This document shows positions 62,596 to 64,000 of a stretch of 64,000 nt of DNA, one piece after another. The stretch covers positions 124,001-188,000 of the forward strand of contig CATOST010000021.1 of the NCBI GenBank assembly GCA_951812665.1, written 5' to 3'. The position numbers and the translations under genes were made by a program. The notes beneath the pieces were generated by a model that saw nothing but the letters and a program-made list of their open reading frames with translations, was not told the DNA's origin and ran no database searches. Numbering within the stretch: the first letter of the stretch is position 1; the number at the start of each line of letters is the position of its first letter. Source of the DNA: an uncultured Acidobacteriota bacterium. Lineage in GTDB: Bacteria; Acidobacteriota; UBA6911; RPQK01; JAJDTT01.

Positions 62596-62799
62596 GTCAA
62601 TCACAACCTCCGGGACACCCTCTTTGCCGAAGACGACTGTCTCGCCCGCACCCGATTCGCGCCGGCGAACAATGCGACCTGCACCAACCTCGCGATCGCG
62701 ATCATCATTCACCAGACTTCGTTTGACAGCTTCGCCTCCGCCACTCGCCACTTCGCACTCCAACGCCAGGACGCCTTCACCGCGCTGCAGTCTCCGTGA
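62596..62799 (+). pseudogene. C-terminal fragment of the interrupted ISAs1 transposase
   Basis: The frame reads VNHNLRDTLFAEDDCLARTR, APANNATCTNLAIAIIIHQ, SFDSFASATRHFALQRQDAF and stops at 62797-62799. Joined to NRGHWAVE at 60807 it restores the expected continuation after the catalytic Glu, giving an ancestral transposase of about 598 residues. From here to the right inverted repeat at 63028 there is about 230 bases of noncoding IS sequence. Confidence 0.75.
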
Positions 62800-63058
62800 G
62801 CACCGGCCCAACTCCCATCCCCACACGGCGACGATCCGATCCCTCCCGCCGTCCCTGAGACGGAACTTCTACTCGTCCGCAGCCCGACCGGGCCGCTCGG
62901 GACCCTCAGCGGCAGCAGATCAGGGCCCTGACGGCCCCCATGGTGGCGCCCCCATTCGGACCGACCCAACGCCCAGCCCGACAGCAGCGCGCCCTGATCT
63001 CGAAAATCAACTCAATTCACGGCAATGTCAGAGCGTGGGATAGTCCTGCCTGCAGCCG

Positions 63059-64000
63059 CAGGGCCATCCCACGCTAGGAATATCTGACGATTCGCCCCAA
63101 CAACCGCAGAGGTTTGCATTCTCCGCTGGCTTTTTTTCGCCCCAGGCTTCATCCTGGGGGTATGAGCGCTCCAGCAGACGACGAAGTGATCTTCAAGGAA
63201 ACCCCGGAAGGGTTTTTCCTCAACGATGCCCAGGTGCGACTGGCCCGCCCCGACGAGCGGGTGAAGTGGGACCGACGGGTTCACCAACACCATTACCTCG
63301 GCTTCAATCGGTTTGCCGGTCGCGGTCTGCGCTACGTCGTCGAATGGCGCGGGAAGTGGCTGGCGCTCGCCGGCTGGCAGTCGGGCGCCTTCAAGTGTCG
63401 GCATCGGGACCGCTGGATCGGGTGGAAGCCCGACCTGCAGTACCGGCGTCTGCATCTGATCGCAAACAACACGCGATTCGTGATTCTCGCCTCCAAGGGC
63501 GTCTTCCCGGGTCTCGGTTCCTGGACGCTGGCCCGGATGCTGCGGCGTCTCGGCGACGACTGGCAGGCGCACTATGGACACCCGGTGCTGATCGCCGAGA
63601 GCTTCGTCGACCCCGCCCGCTTCGACGGCGCCCTCTACCGCGCTTCCAACTGGCGTTATCTCGGCGACACGCGGGGGTTTGCGCGTCACAACGGTCGCTA
63701 TACCGATCCTCACGGCCAGCCGAAGCAGCTGTACGTGTCCCCGTTGCGGCGCAACGCCTGCCGTCGTCTGCGCGACCCTCGCCCGCTGACCTCGAAGTGG
63801 GAGCCCAAGGGTCCGACCCGGAAGGGCGCGAGCGAGTTGCGCTCGCTGGTTCAGGAATTGGCCGAGATCAAGGATTTCCGGCGCGCCCAGGGGCGCAAGC
63901 ATTCCGTGGCCTCGGTGCTCACCGTCTACCTGCTCGCGAGGCTGGCGAACCTGCGCGGACCGGTGGCCGCCGCCGAGTATGCGCAGAAGCTCTCGCAGCC
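63059..64000 (+). mobile_element. ISAs1-type element, copy 2, running off the window
   Basis: Starts with the same left end as copy 1 (CAGGGCCATCCCACGC). From here to the window edge it aligns to 59115-60056 with a constant offset of 3944 bases, no indels and about 13 mismatches by my count, mostly at third codon positions. Only 10 bases (CCTGCAGCCG) separate it from the right end of copy 1. Confidence 0.85.
63162..64000 (+). CDS. ISAs1 family transposase with DUF4338 (DruA-like) N-terminus, partial
   Basis: The first 279 codons of a second copy, ending at the window edge. It starts at the same ATG as copy 1 and differs in few residues, for example Lys to Asn in GFKRF and Val to Ala near the start. 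The DUF4338 part is complete and the ISAs1 part has begun (RKGASELRSLVQELAEI). Whether this copy is intact depends on sequence beyond the window. Confidence 0.88.
   Translation, partial: MSAPADDEVIFKETPEGFFLNDAQVRLARPDERVKWDRRVHQHHYLGFNRFAGRGLRYVVEWRGKWLALAGWQSGAFKCRHRDRWIGWKPDLQYRRLHLIANNTRFVILASKGVFPGLGSWTLARMLRRLGDDWQAHYGHPVLIAESFVDPARFDGALYRASNWRYLGDTRGFARHNGRYTDPHGQPKQLYVSPLRRNACRRLRDPRPLTSKWEPKGPTRKGASELRSLVQELAEIKDFRRAQGRKHSVASVLTVYLLARLANLRGPVAAAEYAQKLSQ

Larger units (their letters stand above)
59115..63048 (+). mobile_element. ISAs1-type element, copy 1, interrupted by nested insertion
   Basis: The left end CAGGGCCATCCCACGCTAGGA (59115-59135) and the right end at 63028-63048 (complement begins CAGGACTATCCCACGCTCTGA) are matching inverted repeats. 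Between them lie an N-terminal transposase part (59218-60807), foreign DNA of about 1.79 kb, and the transposase C-terminus (62596-62799). Without the insertion the element would be about 2.15 kb. Confidence 0.75.

Overview
The window reads as a high-GC chromosomal segment from a member of the Acidobacteriota. The inference rests on gene content, not on a marker gene: two Oar-like TonB-dependent receptors with an N-terminal carboxypeptidase-regulatory-like domain, two GWxTD-domain proteins, several FG-GAP/ASPIC-UnbV (CRTAC1-family) proteins with TPR partners, and a DUF1549/DUF1553 protein with a CX4CH motif. Planctomycetota share the last family, but the combination fits Acidobacteriota better. 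I see no rRNA, tRNA or CRISPR array.

Layout. 1-5 kb: a leftward pair, a PPC-domain secreted protein followed by a DUF1549/DUF1553 protein that runs off the left edge. 5-14.3 kb: small-molecule and glycan metabolism (SDR, ceramidase-like hydrolase, L-rhamnose mutarotase-like protein, nucleosidase, M81 peptidase, Gfo/Idh/MocA, cupin), one GWxTD protein, and a decayed DinJ/YafQ toxin-antitoxin pair. 14.3-24 kb: a block of FG-GAP/ASPIC and TPR genes, including one CRTAC1-thioredoxin-TPR gene split by an in-frame TGA. 24-27.5 kb: a probably frameshifted glycoside-hydrolase-like gene, an SDR lacking the usual Tyr/Lys, and a 3-hydroxyisobutyrate-dehydrogenase-like enzyme. 27.5-29.8 kb: an IS1634-type element with a 6-bp target duplication, then a 28-bp-period array of hairpins. 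29.8-39.4 kb: TonB receptor, a broken and an intact sialidase-like gene, DUF418, DUF1579 and DUF4097 proteins. 39.6-44.6 kb: divergent CRTAC1/TPR genes and an MFS transporter. 45-48.5 kb: an XRE/ImmA-IrrE protein whose PIN-domain (DUF4411-like) partner is cut off by a second IS1634-type element. 48.6-59 kb: CRTAC1, GWxTD, an IS3 element, TPR, a CRTAC1 stub, a 117-bp MITE-like element and a second TonB receptor. 59-64 kb: nested mobile DNA, namely an ISAs1-type element with a DUF4338 (DruA-like) N-terminus, interrupted by an IS3 element plus unassigned DNA, then a second ISAs1 copy leaving the window.

How the genes work together. TonB receptors, GWxTD, CRTAC1 and TPR proteins recur as loose paralogous modules, nearly all with signal peptides or a membrane anchor. 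A single reading frame that joins FG-GAP, ASPIC, thioredoxin and TPR domains suggests that separately encoded CRTAC1 and TPR proteins act together at the cell envelope. Around them lie exported or catabolic enzymes for glycans and lipids (sialidase, ceramidase-like, rhamnose mutarotase, sugar-type oxidoreductases, ACS-type MFS), consistent with a scavenger of complex organic matter. Many genes are visibly decaying through nonsense codons, frameshifts and IS truncation, and three transposase families have left copies or nested insertions, so the right half is a zone of active rearrangement.
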